NCBI GenBank assembly: GCA_900540855.1
Contig: UQHK01000006.1
Location: forward strand, 33,041 to 97,040
Source: an uncultured Collinsella sp.
GTDB taxonomy: Bacteria; Actinomycetota; Coriobacteriia; Coriobacteriales; Coriobacteriaceae
Direction of reading: 5' to 3'
Length of the DNA: 64,000 bases
Below the pieces are notes generated by a model, which was not told the DNA's origin, made no database searches, and worked only from the letters and a program-made list of their open reading frames with translations. A program made the position numbers and the translations under genes. Below are positions 8,137-15,922 of the stretch, piece after piece (the first letter of the stretch is position 1; every line of letters begins with the position of its first letter).

Positions 8137-8820
8137 TTACGCCCTTGCTTGCTCGATCTGCCCGATGAGCCAATCGCACCAGGCATCCATGCCCTCGCCC
8201 TTGCGCGCGCTCACGGCAAACCGCGGCGCCTGCGGATTGAGGTCATCGAGTGTCTTAGTATACCTATCCATGTCAAAATCGAAAGCCGGGGCCACGTCGA
8301 CCTTATTGAGCAGCTGCGCGCCGGCGTGCTGGAAGATGCCCGGGTACTTGATGGGCTTGTCGTCGCCCTCGGGCACCGAGAGGATCATGATGGACAGGTT
8401 CTCGCCCAGGTCAAAGTCGACCGGGCAGACTAGGTTGCCCACATTTTCGATAAAGATGACGTCGATGTTCTCCAGACCGACGGCCTGGTCGAACGCGTCA
8501 ACGGCCTCCATGATCATGTTGCCCTCGAGGTGGCACAGGCCGCCCGTGTTGATCTGGATGGCGGGCATGCCGGCTTCCTTCATGGTGATGGCGTCAACGT
8601 CCGAGGCGATATCGCCCTCGATGACGGCACAGCGCAGGCCGGCTTTGTCACGCAGGCGCTCGTTGGTGCCCAGGATCGTGGTGGTCTTGCCCGAACCGGG
8701 GCTCGACAGCACATTGATCACATAGGTGCCTACCTCATTAAATCGCTGACGCAGCTGATCTGCCAGGCGCTCGTTGCGCGACAGGATCGGCGACGCGATA
8801 TCAATCGTTTTCTCAGCCAT
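8137..8820 (-). CDS. hypB: Hydrogenase/urease nickel incorporation GTPase HypB
   Basis: A 227-residue SIMIBI-class GTPase that drives nickel insertion into NiFe hydrogenase together with HypA. The P-loop SSPGSGKTTT is at residues 39-48. The metal site of the G domain is visible as C96-H97 in GGLCHLEGN and the later Cys in NLVCPVDF. NKVD, the base-recognition motif, is near residue 191. It lacks the His-rich nickel-storage N-terminus found in some HypB proteins. The ATG follows TAAGGAG. It sits 55 bases after hypA in the same direction. No hydrogenase structural gene is in the window. Confidence 0.95.
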   Translation of the reverse strand: MAEKTIDIASPILSRNERLADQLRQRFNEVGTYVINVLSSPGSGKTTTILGTNERLRDKAGLRCAVIEGDIASDVDAITMKEAGMPAIQINTGGLCHLEGNMIMEAVDAFDQAVGLENIDVIFIENVGNLVCPVDFDLGENLSIMILSVPEGDDKPIKYPGIFQHAGAQLLNKVDVAPAFDFDMDRYTKTLDDLNPQAPRFAVSARKGEGMDAWCDWLIGQIEQARA

Positions 8821-8875
8821 ACTCAGCGCTCCTTACTTTTGCCCCTTTTTACCCCATCGCCAGATGGCTAGCGGG

Positions 8876-9232
8876 CTAATCGTCGGGGGTTTCGATTTCG
8901 ATACTTGCGATGTCGAGCTCGCGGCCGTGCAGCAGGCGCACGTTGGCGCCGCCGCATTGGGGGCAGCGGCAATGGAAGCGGTCGTGGTCAAAGACCTCGC
9001 CGCAGTCCAGGCATTCACTTTGCGGATGGATCTCCTCCACCGCGAGCTCGCAGCCGCACGTGAGCAGATCCTCGTCGCGAAACGTCTCCCACGCAAAGTC
9101 GAGCGCCTCGCGCACAACCTCGGTCATATCCCCGATACGCAGCGTCACCAAAACGGCGCGCGAGGCCCCCGCCCCACGCGCCGCGCGAATCACTGTATCG
9201 AGTATGCCGTTGACAATGCCAACCTCGTGCAT
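8876..9232 (-). CDS. hypA: Hydrogenase nickel incorporation protein HypA
   Basis: A 118-residue metallochaperone. The N-terminal MHE provides the nickel-binding His2. A zinc site is made by C74/C77 (CLDC) and C90/C93 (CPQC). Length is the family norm (113-120). It works with HypB to deliver nickel to the hydrogenase large subunit. It begins 6 bases after the tatC stop with no strong Shine-Dalgarno sequence, so it is probably translationally coupled to tatC. The tatA-tatC-hypA-hypB layout suggests one unit serving maturation and export of hydrogenase. Confidence 0.94.
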   Translation of the reverse strand: MHEVGIVNGILDTVIRAARGAGASRAVLVTLRIGDMTEVVREALDFAWETFRDEDLLTCGCELAVEEIHPQSECLDCGEVFDHDRFHCRCPQCGGANVRLLHGRELDIASIEIETPDD

Positions 9233-9238
9233 ACCGTT

Positions 9239-10030
9239 TTACTCCTCGTCGTCCTCATCGTCCGAGAACAGGTCCAGACGGCTCACAAACAAGCCCTCCT
9301 TGCCCTCGCGCGCGGTAATGACCACGCGGGCGATGGCGAGCGAAATCTCGTAGAGCGAGAGCAGGGCGCCATACATGAGGCCCAGCGTAACGGGCGAGCC
9401 GTCGGGCGTAATCACAGCCGAGCCCACAAGCAGGCCAACGTATACATAACGCCAGGCACTGCGGAAAGCAGCGTAGGACACGATGTGGAAGACGGACAGG
9501 TAGAAGATGATGAGCGGCAGCTCAAACGCCACACCAAAGCCGATCATAAAGAGCAGCTCCATGTTGACGTAGTTCTCCAGATCGGGCAGCGCCGTGGCAA
9601 CGGCCGAAGTCTCGCCGATGAGCCACTCAAAGCCCGCAGGGATGATGATGAAGTAGCAGAAGATGGCGCCCAGGAAGAACAGTACCGTCGAGGCGAGCAC
9701 CGTGGGTACGACCCACTTGCGCTCGTTGGGACGCAGTGCCGGCAGGAAAAATGCCAGAATCTGCCAGATGATCATGGGCGTGCACATGACCACGGCCATC
9801 TTGATGGCCAGCGAGAAGCGCAGTCCAAAGCCGCCGAGCGTGGTGGTGATGTAGAACTTACCGTCCGGCACAAAGGAGCGGATGGGGTCTTCCAGGATGT
9901 CGAGCACCACGGGCGTGGCGAAATACAGCACGATGGCGGCGGCAAACACCGACACGACCACGATGGTCAGGCGGCGACGGAGCTCGCCCAGGTGATCGAA
10001 GAGCGGCATGCGCGCAGGTCCGATCGGCAT
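9239..10030 (-). CDS. tatC: Twin-arginine translocase subunit TatC
   Basis: A 263-residue polytopic membrane protein with six predicted spans. Family features are HLGELRRR near residue 11-18 (the conserved signal-recognition E) and a long helical C-terminus. It forms the receptor for folded proteins carrying twin-arginine signals. The ATG overlaps the tatA/B stop by one base (TAATG), showing translational coupling. The C-terminus ends in an acidic tail (SDDEDDEE). Confidence 0.95.
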   Translation of the reverse strand: MPIGPARMPLFDHLGELRRRLTIVVVSVFAAAIVLYFATPVVLDILEDPIRSFVPDGKFYITTTLGGFGLRFSLAIKMAVVMCTPMIIWQILAFFLPALRPNERKWVVPTVLASTVLFFLGAIFCYFIIIPAGFEWLIGETSAVATALPDLENYVNMELLFMIGFGVAFELPLIIFYLSVFHIVSYAAFRSAWRYVYVGLLVGSAVITPDGSPVTLGLMYGALLSLYEISLAIARVVITAREGKEGLFVSRLDLFSDDEDDEE

Positions 10031-10605
10031 TACTCATCGCCTCCCTTCGGGGCATCGGCGGCAACGGTGTCGTCCTCGGCCTCGAGCTCGCGGGCGAGCT
10101 GGTCGACAACGGCCTTGCGCTTGCGGGGACGACGGGCGTAGAGGTCGGCCGTTGTGGGCTCTGCCGGCTCGGGCTCCGGCTCTGCAGCAGGTTCGGACTC
10201 GGCGGCATCAGCAGCAACGGCAGGCTCTGCACCCTCGGCCTCCTCGGCAATACCTTCGCCCTCGGTAGCGCCCTCGTTTGCGGCCTTCTCGGCAGCAAGA
10301 CGGGCGCGACGCTCGGCAAAGGTCTCCTTCTTGACGGGCGCTGCTGTCTCGGCGGCATCCTCGTCCGCATCGGAATCGTCGTCGGTCGCAGCAGCCTTCT
10401 TGGGCTTGACCGGGGCCGACGCGGCCTCACTCACCGGATCGATAATCTCGGACTGAACAACGGCCGTCATCTTTTCCTGCGTCTCGCGGAACTGACGGAT
10501 GGCACGGCCGATCGTGCGGCCCATCTGTGGGAGCTTATCCGGGCCAAACAGCAAAAAGCCGAAGACCACGATGATCGCGAGCTCACCCTCTCCAATACCA
10601 AACAC
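10030..10605 (-). CDS. tatA: Twin-arginine translocase TatA/TatB family protein
   Basis: The start is a GTG at 10603-10605, 6 bases after GGAGG, giving 191 residues. Residues 2-20 form a single hydrophobic helix (FGIGEGELAIIVVFGFLLF), followed by the GPDKLP hinge and an amphipathic helix (MGRTIGRAIRQFRETQEKM). The remaining 140 residues are an Ala/Glu/Lys/Pro-rich disordered tail ending in a basic patch (RRPRKRKAV). The tail is longer than in typical TatA (about 60-90 residues) and nearer TatB, so A versus B is not settled. It oligomerises with TatC to move folded proteins. Confidence 0.88.
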   Translation of the reverse strand: MFGIGEGELAIIVVFGFLLFGPDKLPQMGRTIGRAIRQFRETQEKMTAVVQSEIIDPVSEAASAPVKPKKAAATDDDSDADEDAAETAAPVKKETFAERRARLAAEKAANEGATEGEGIAEEAEGAEPAVAADAAESEPAAEPEPEPAEPTTADLYARRPRKRKAVVDQLARELEAEDDTVAADAPKGGDE

Positions 10606-10758
10606 ACATACCTCCAAGGCTCGATGTGAGTCGAGCCCGCACCGCGCCATTCGGCCGGAACTCGTCTATTCATTCGGTCAAGTATAGCGCCCGGACGCCA
10701 AAACGTCCGAGCGCATCACAAACATATGCCAAACGGCACGCCCTTTTGGGGGCCAAGA

Positions 10759-11073
10759 TTATGCAGCGGTGATCGAAATCTCCTGGTCGACACCCAACAG
10801 CTGGACCACGCGCATCACCGGGGGCTGCACATTGGTGCAGCTAAAGCGCTTGCCGTGGTCGACCGCGTGGTGCGCGGCGCCCACGAGCACGCCAATGCCC
10901 GTCGAATCGATGTAGCTCACCTGGGCAAAATCGAGCTCAACGGCCTCGGTGGGCTGCTCGAGCGCCAGGTCGATGGCATTGCGCAGGCTATCGGCGTTAG
11001 AGATATCGATCTCGCCGGTCACCTTAATGGTGTAGAGCTCTGGCGTGGGGTTGGTGGAAATACCCAAATCCAT
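10759..11073 (-). CDS. STAS-domain anti-sigma factor antagonist
   Basis: A 104-residue single STAS domain. The segment DSTGIGVLVGA carries the conserved Ser57 that an anti-sigma kinase would phosphorylate. Family members (SpoIIAA/RsbV type) bind a serine kinase anti-sigma factor when unphosphorylated and so free a sigma factor. The start ATG has AAAGGAG. No anti-sigma kinase, sigma factor or phosphatase lies beside it, so its partner is elsewhere. Neighbours are an aminotransferase (upstream) and the tat operon (downstream). Confidence 0.9.
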   Translation of the reverse strand: MDLGISTNPTPELYTIKVTGEIDISNADSLRNAIDLALEQPTEAVELDFAQVSYIDSTGIGVLVGAAHHAVDHGKRFSCTNVQPPVMRVVQLLGVDQEISITAA

Positions 11074-11124
11074 GTATACGCTCCTTTACGTATCGAAAGT
11101 GCGGATAGTACGGGAAGCCGCGCG

Positions 11125-12429
11125 TTAGGCGCGCTCGGCACGCGCAAGCTCGGCAGCGACGAGCTTAACGGCCAGCACCAGCACATCGAGCGCGGCCTCC
11201 AGGTCCTCGACCGTGGGATAGCTCGGCGCGATGCGGATGTTGGTGTCGCGCGGGTCCTTGCCATAGGGCCAGGTAGCACCGGCCGGCGTGAGCTTGACGC
11301 CCAGGTCGGCACAAAGCGCGGCGACCTTTTGAGCCGAGCCCTCGGGACCATCGAAGCTTACAAAGTAGCCGCCGCGAGGATGCGTCCAGGTAGCGCAGCC
11401 CGTCTCGCCCAGGCCCTCGGTGAGCTTGCGCTCAACGGCCTCAAAGCGCGGGCGCAAGAACTCGGCATGCTTTTTCATGTGCTCCTTGACCGCCTCGATG
11501 GTGGGAAGGAAACGCACGTGGCGCAGTTGGTTGAGCTTATCGGCGCTGATGAGGCCGGCCTTCAGGCGCTTGGAGAACTCCGCGATAACCGCGGGGCTCG
11601 CACCGATAAAGCCGATACCGGCACCCGGGAAAGTGATCTTGGACGTCGAGGCGAATGCCACCACGCGGTCCTCGGTGCCCGCCGTGCGGGCAAGATCGAA
11701 GATGTTGGCGAGCTCGTCGGTCTCATCGTACAGGTCGTGCACGCAGTAGGCGTTGTCCCAGAAGATGCGGAAATCGGGCGCGGCCGTGGGCATCTCGACC
11801 AGGCGGCGCACAGTGTCCTCGCTAAAGGTGATGCCCGTGGGGTTGGAATACTTGGGCACGCACCAGATGCCCTTGATGGAATCGTCGGCGGCAACCAGGC
11901 GCTCAACCTCGTCCATGTCGGGGCCGTTGTCGGTCATCGCGACGGGGACGTTCTCGATGCCCAAGTCGGCGGTGATGCCAAAGTGGCGATCGTAGCCGGG
12001 AACGGGGCACAGGAACTTGACCTTCTTGCCGTCGTGCGCGGCCTCGTAGGCGTCCCAGGGCTCGCTGCCGCACGAGCCACAGCGCCAGAACATGCCGGCG
12101 ATGTCATGCTCAATCAAAAGGCTCGATGAGCCCAGTACGAGCGTCTGCTCGGCGGGGCAGCCCAGGAACTCCCCCGCTAGCTTGCGTGCCGAGGGAATGC
12201 CCTCAAAGCAGCCGTAGTTGGAGCAGTCGACGTTGCCGTCATGCAGATCGGCATCGGCATTGAGGATATCGAGCATGGGTCGAGAGATGTCAACCTGGGA
12301 GGGCGACGGCTTGCCGCGGGCCATGTCGAGCGCCAGGCCCTTGGCCTTGACCTCGGCGACCTCGGCTTTGAGCGCCTCGATGGCGGCATCGAGTTCGGTG
12401 GTTTCCATCTTCTGGTAGATCGTCTGCAT
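11125..12429 (-). CDS. PLP-dependent aminotransferase of the Rv3722c/AspC-like class
   Basis: A 434-residue fold-type I aminotransferase. The PLP lysine is in FASTSKITFPGAG near residue 260, and the N-terminus has the family-typical DMARGKPSPSQVD. This class, which includes M. tuberculosis Rv3722c, was once called alanine-glyoxylate-like but at least one member is the main aspartate aminotransferase. It probably exchanges amino groups between glutamate and oxaloacetate, though substrate cannot be read from sequence. The ATG has AAAGG 9 bases upstream. It lies 51 bases upstream of the STAS gene, so the two may be co-transcribed. Confidence 0.85.
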   Translation of the reverse strand: MQTIYQKMETTELDAAIEALKAEVAEVKAKGLALDMARGKPSPSQVDISRPMLDILNADADLHDGNVDCSNYGCFEGIPSARKLAGEFLGCPAEQTLVLGSSSLLIEHDIAGMFWRCGSCGSEPWDAYEAAHDGKKVKFLCPVPGYDRHFGITADLGIENVPVAMTDNGPDMDEVERLVAADDSIKGIWCVPKYSNPTGITFSEDTVRRLVEMPTAAPDFRIFWDNAYCVHDLYDETDELANIFDLARTAGTEDRVVAFASTSKITFPGAGIGFIGASPAVIAEFSKRLKAGLISADKLNQLRHVRFLPTIEAVKEHMKKHAEFLRPRFEAVERKLTEGLGETGCATWTHPRGGYFVSFDGPEGSAQKVAALCADLGVKLTPAGATWPYGKDPRDTNIRIAPSYPTVEDLEAALDVLVLAVKLVAAELARAERA

Positions 12430-12579
12430 GGGGTGCGACCTTTCGCGAAGCGGTACGTTGCAGTTCGTCTAAGTATAGACCGCCATCGTCGCAACGTTAT
12501 GAAGCCGTGATAGATTAAGTTCATCGCAATCAATTACGAATCGCCGCGCATGCCGGCGTGGGGCGCCCAAGGAGGCACT

Positions 12580-12834
12580 ATGGAGTACGGATCGTTTCAG
12601 GCCGAGGAATTCGGCGACTTGCAGCGCCTGGTCGACGGACTGTTTTACGACCGCCACGCCATCGACCGCCTGGATCTGATCGTACAGGCCGAAATCTTGG
12701 ACCTGGCGCCCGACCTCATGGAGATCGTGAACCTTTTGCCGCCCGGCTACTACGACCGCCAGTCACTTTGCGACCAGCTCAACTCCGCCTTGGCCGCCCA
12801 CGGCTGGGGCGCCGTCTACGGAACGGTGGAATAA
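12580..12834 (+). CDS. Small conserved-looking protein of unknown function
   Basis: An 84-residue acidic protein from an ATG at 12580 with a strong AAGGAGG 6 bases upstream. No membrane segment, signal peptide or Cys motif is seen. The sequence is balanced and globular, with LPPGYYDRQSLCDQLN near the middle and a hydrophobic aromatic end (HGWGAVYGTVE), which argues for a real gene. It is divergent from the aminotransferase. I do not recognise the family. The following gap is filled by a 228-bp repeat element. Confidence 0.65.
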   Translation: MEYGSFQAEEFGDLQRLVDGLFYDRHAIDRLDLIVQAEILDLAPDLMEIVNLLPPGYYDRQSLCDQLNSALAAHGWGAVYGTVE

Positions 12835-12894
12835 GCCTCGAGGCCGGCAATTTGGCCCGCTTCCCGACCTTGGCGAGGCTTGTTTTAGGGCTTG

Positions 12895-13122
12895 TGGCCA
12901 AAAAAGGGCAAATATGAGTACTGTTACCTTTTTAGTAGCAGCGATTTTTGGTCGAAATCGGCAAAACTCGACTTGAAACTTCCTAATCACCGTCAGCTAG
13001 CGCCAAATTGGAATTCGATGGTCACTCATTAACGTACAGTTCTTATAACTTTGTTCATTATTTTCCGCACCTAAAATGATACGCCGTTTGTGACAGTACT
13101 CACAAACGGCGTTTTTTGACCA
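12895..13122. mobile_element. MITE-like element, copy 1 (228 bp)
   Basis: This 228-bp segment has the same length as 29538-29765. Both share an exact 39-base block at the same offset (12909-12947 and 29552-29590; it begins CAAATATGAGTACTGTTACC). A second weak match (TAGC...CCAAAT) occurs at offset about 103 in both. The outer ends TGGCCAAAAAA and TTTTTTGACCA are inverted. In this copy the right end has become a GC-rich hairpin (13081-13112) followed by TTTTTT. There is no open reading frame of note. It fills the space between the small gene at 12580 and nhaA. Confidence 0.75.
13081..13118 (+). terminator. Terminator-like hairpin at the right end of repeat element 1
   Basis: ACGCCGTTTGTGA pairs perfectly with TCACAAACGGCGT around CAGTAC and is followed by TTTTTG. 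It reads as an intrinsic terminator on the plus strand and may end a transcript from the 12580 gene. Confidence 0.65.
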
Positions 13123-13207
13123 CTGGCGTGTCTGGCAGGCGGCAAGCACCGCCAGAATCCGCATTTTGGACGCGCCCGAATCGGTTCTGGAGCCGGTTTT
13201 CGCGCTC

Positions 13208-14566
13208 TTACTCGTCTTTGGGCGAGGGATGCTTGCAGACCACGCTCATGTAGATCATGCCGAGCACGGCTGCGGTGACCGAACCGGCGAGAATAGCGGC
13301 CTTGGCTGCAAGAACCTCAAACTGGGCCGTCGGGAAGGCAAGGCCGCTGATGAGAATCGACATGGTAAAGCCAATGCCGCCCAGAATGCCCACGCCGGCA
13401 ATCATGTGCCAGTTAACGTTGCGCGGCAGCTCGGAGATCTTGAGCTTAACCAGGGCAAACGTCATGCCAAAGATGCCAATCGGCTTGCCCAGCAGCATGC
13501 CAAAATACACGCCGAGCGTCACCGGGTCGGTCAGCAGCGTGCCCATATCCACGCCCACCAGGCGAACCTGCGCGTTGACAAATGCAAAGATCGGCAGGAT
13601 CACAAAGTTGACCGGCGTGGAGATCAGGCGCTCCATGCGAATGAGCGGCGGGGTCACGCGGTGCATGACGCGCTCGACTCTGGTGGTCGAGACGGTAAAG
13701 TCGTGCTGACCCAGGATGTGTGCCTCGTCGTCGTAGCGGTCGTCGAGCAACGGCAGGCACTCGCCCAGCCAATCGGTAAGGCTATCGAGCTTAACACCGC
13801 ACTTGGCCGGGATGGTGAAGGCCAGGATGACACCGGCGAGCGTGGCGTGCACGCCGCTCTTAAACATGCAGAACCACAGCAGCAGACCCAGCACCGAATA
13901 CGGGGCAAGGCGGTAATGCTGCGTCTTGTTGAGCCACACAAGCGCGCAGGTCACAACTGCAGCGGCGCCCAGCCAAAACGGGCTGGGGCTCTGGCCGTAG
14001 AAGATGGCGATGGCAGCGATGGAGATCAGGTCGTCGGCAATGGCAAGCGTCGAGAAGAACACGCGCACGCCGTTGGGCACGCGGTTGCCCAAAAGCGACA
14101 GCACGCCCAGCGCAAAGGCGATATCGGTTGCCATGGGAATGGCCCAACCGTTGCGCGCGCCGGCGTGGTTAAAGATCAGGTAGATGCAGGCGGGAACGAC
14201 GACGCCGCCCACGGCTGCCAGCATGGGAAGCATGGCCTGGCGCGGGTTTTTGAGCTCGCCGACCGTCATCTCATACTTGAGCTCGATGCCCACCAGCAAA
14301 AAGAAAATCGCCATGAGGAAGTCGTTGACAAAGACCTCGACGGTGAGGCCGGCCGTAAGGCTACCAAGACCCACATACAGTGGAGTCTCCAAAAAGTGAT
14401 GAATGGCCTCGTAGGCATCGGTGTTGGCACAGATGACCGCGGCGATGGCTGCGATCACCATGACGGCGGCGGAGATTGTGCCGTTCTCGGCGATGCGCTC
14501 CCAAATGTCGTGACGTTCAAAGCGCTTGCGCTCACGAACATTGAACAGCTGCTCAGTTGCTGCCAT
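13208..14566 (-). CDS. nhaA: Na+/H+ antiporter NhaA
   Basis: A 452-residue polytopic protein that exports sodium in exchange for protons. The ion-binding signature MATDIAFALGVLSLLGNRVP is present with the key Asp. The charged segment VFVNDFLMAIFFLLVGIELKYE and ILISGLAF near the end are also typical. It is longer than the E. coli protein (388), mainly through loops and a short basic C-terminus. The ATG has GAAAGGAG. The roughly 200-base leader contains a terminator-like hairpin close to the start, suggesting regulation by attenuation. Confidence 0.95.
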   Translation of the reverse strand: MAATEQLFNVRERKRFERHDIWERIAENGTISAAVMVIAAIAAVICANTDAYEAIHHFLETPLYVGLGSLTAGLTVEVFVNDFLMAIFFLLVGIELKYEMTVGELKNPRQAMLPMLAAVGGVVVPACIYLIFNHAGARNGWAIPMATDIAFALGVLSLLGNRVPNGVRVFFSTLAIADDLISIAAIAIFYGQSPSPFWLGAAAVVTCALVWLNKTQHYRLAPYSVLGLLLWFCMFKSGVHATLAGVILAFTIPAKCGVKLDSLTDWLGECLPLLDDRYDDEAHILGQHDFTVSTTRVERVMHRVTPPLIRMERLISTPVNFVILPIFAFVNAQVRLVGVDMGTLLTDPVTLGVYFGMLLGKPIGIFGMTFALVKLKISELPRNVNWHMIAGVGILGGIGFTMSILISGLAFPTAQFEVLAAKAAILAGSVTAAVLGMIYMSVVCKHPSPKDE

Positions 14567-14598
14567 GGGCGGCTCCTTTCACGGGAAAGCTCCCGTCT

Positions 14599-14635
14599 TA
14601 AAAAAGCACGGCCCGCCCAAGTGGCGGCGCCGCGC
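14599..14635 (-). promoter_or_regulatory. Terminator-like hairpin in the nhaA leader
   Basis: On the minus strand GCGCGGCGCCGCC pairs with GGCGGGCCGTGC (one bulge, one G-U) and is followed by TTTTTTAAG. It ends about 32 bases before the nhaA start codon, well after the pyrophosphatase terminator, so it lies in the nhaA leader and may attenuate transcription. No known riboswitch class was recognised. Confidence 0.5.
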
Positions 14636-14773
14636 TCTAACGTATTACGCTTGCATCTAGCCTACCCTGCGCGACAAGCGCGCAAGCGCGGCCGAAAAGC
14701 GGAACCACAGGTTGAACATTATTTGCTCAACGGCACAGGCACGCCTGTCCAAGAGACGACGCGGCGACGTGCA

Positions 14774-14814
14774 CAAAAAAACGACCGGAGCGCGGGGCGT
14801 CCGCGATCCGGTCG
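14774..14814 (-). terminator. Intrinsic terminator of the Mn-pyrophosphatase gene
   Basis: The minus strand reads CGACCGGATCGCGG, a short loop, CCGCGCTCCGGTCG and then TTTTTTT. It begins about 20 bases after the stop codon. Confidence 0.88.
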
Positions 14815-14834
14815 GGGCGTTTGGTCAACTAAAC

Positions 14835-15758
14835 CTAGCAGGCGGCCATGATGGGGGCAGCGACCTGCTTCTTACGGGAGAGGACGCCCGGCATCCAGAC
14901 GCCGTCGTGCTCGTCGGCAATGCCCAGGCCCTTCTGAGCAGCCTCGGTCTCGCCCTCGAGCAGGACCTGCGAGCCCTCCTCCATGATGTCGGTGATGCAC
15001 AGGACAATGCCGTCGGCGCCCTTCTCGGCGGCGTAGGCGCGCATGGCCTCGCGGATCTCGTCAATCATGCCAAGCGCACGGCTCTTGTCGACAGTCTCGT
15101 ACTGGCCGATGAGCAGCTTCTTGCCAGCGGGCTCGAACATCTTGATGTCGTTGCCGACCATCTCGGCTGCAGTGAAGGAGCCGGACGGGCGGGTGAGGAA
15201 GACCTCCATGCCAAACTTGACCGGGTCGACGCTCACCTGCTCGCCGAGCTTGGCGGCGACGGCGCGGTCGACATCGGTGGTGGTGGGGCTCTTGAGCATG
15301 AGCGTATCGGTCATCATGGCCGAGAGCAGCAGCTTGGCCTGAACGTCGGAAAGCTCAACGCCGAGCACGCCGGCGAGCTTGGTGACGATGGTGCAGCTGG
15401 AGCCCCAGGGCAGGCAGATGTAGTGCAGCGGACCGGCAGTCTCGAAGTCGCCGATGCGGTGATGGTCGACAACGCCAAAGACCGTGGCGTCCTTAAGGCC
15501 GGCGACGGACTGGGCGGACTCGTTGTGGTCGGTGAGGACGACGAGCTGACCGGCCTCGACGGACTCGATCACGCGGGGCTCGGCAATGCCGGCGTCGGCG
15601 AGCAGCTTGGCGGACTCGGCCGGAAGCTGGCCCAGCGCGCAGGCCTCGTAGGTGTTGCCGGCATACTCAACCTGGTTGAGCAGCTGGGACAGGACGACGG
15701 CGCTCATGATGGCGTCGTTATCGGGGTTCTGGTGACCAAAGACAAGAACGTTTGCCAT
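14835..15758 (-). CDS. ppaC: Manganese-dependent inorganic pyrophosphatase
   Basis: A 307-residue family II pyrophosphatase (DHH superfamily) that hydrolyses PPi to phosphate. Metal ligands are visible in FGHQNPDNDAI (residues 7-17), the Asp near DHNE, and VDHHRIGDF near residue 98. The C-terminal substrate motif SRKKQVAAP is present. Length is normal. The ATG is preceded by GGAGGATATCC. It has its own terminator and is not obviously in an operon. Confidence 0.95.
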   Translation of the reverse strand: MANVLVFGHQNPDNDAIMSAVVLSQLLNQVEYAGNTYEACALGQLPAESAKLLADAGIAEPRVIESVEAGQLVVLTDHNESAQSVAGLKDATVFGVVDHHRIGDFETAGPLHYICLPWGSSCTIVTKLAGVLGVELSDVQAKLLLSAMMTDTLMLKSPTTTDVDRAVAAKLGEQVSVDPVKFGMEVFLTRPSGSFTAAEMVGNDIKMFEPAGKKLLIGQYETVDKSRALGMIDEIREAMRAYAAEKGADGIVLCITDIMEEGSQVLLEGETEAAQKGLGIADEHDGVWMPGVLSRKKQVAAPIMAAC

Positions 15759-15848
15759 GGATATCCTCCACTTGATATGTGTACTTGGACGTAGCTATGG
15801 TAGCACGCTGACGCCGAACCCTATGAGATGGAAGGGCCGCAGCACAAA

Positions 15849-15921
15849 TTGGGGCAGGCGCTGAGGCAAAGTCTGTCCCCTCTGCACCATGTGGCGCAAA
15901 CTAACCTGCCCCCTTGCGCCA
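15849..15921. repeat. Overlapping inverted repeats between ppaC and the glucokinase gene
   Basis: TGGCGCAA at 15892-15899 pairs with TTGCGCCA at 15914-15921, and GGGGCAGG at 15851-15858 pairs with CCTGCCCC at 15905-15912. The two pairings overlap and could be alternatives. The region also has GTCTGTCCCC, like the dispersed repeat at 29484. No U-run follows. Confidence 0.5.
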
Positions 15922-15922
15922 G

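Noticed and set aside
12895..13122. Idea that the repeated 39-base block is part of a CRISPR array
   Set aside because: Only one copy per locus, copies are 16.6 kb apart, and the ends are inverted repeats.
13208..14773. Known riboswitch upstream of nhaA
   Set aside because: No recognised riboswitch core was seen, only a terminator-like hairpin.
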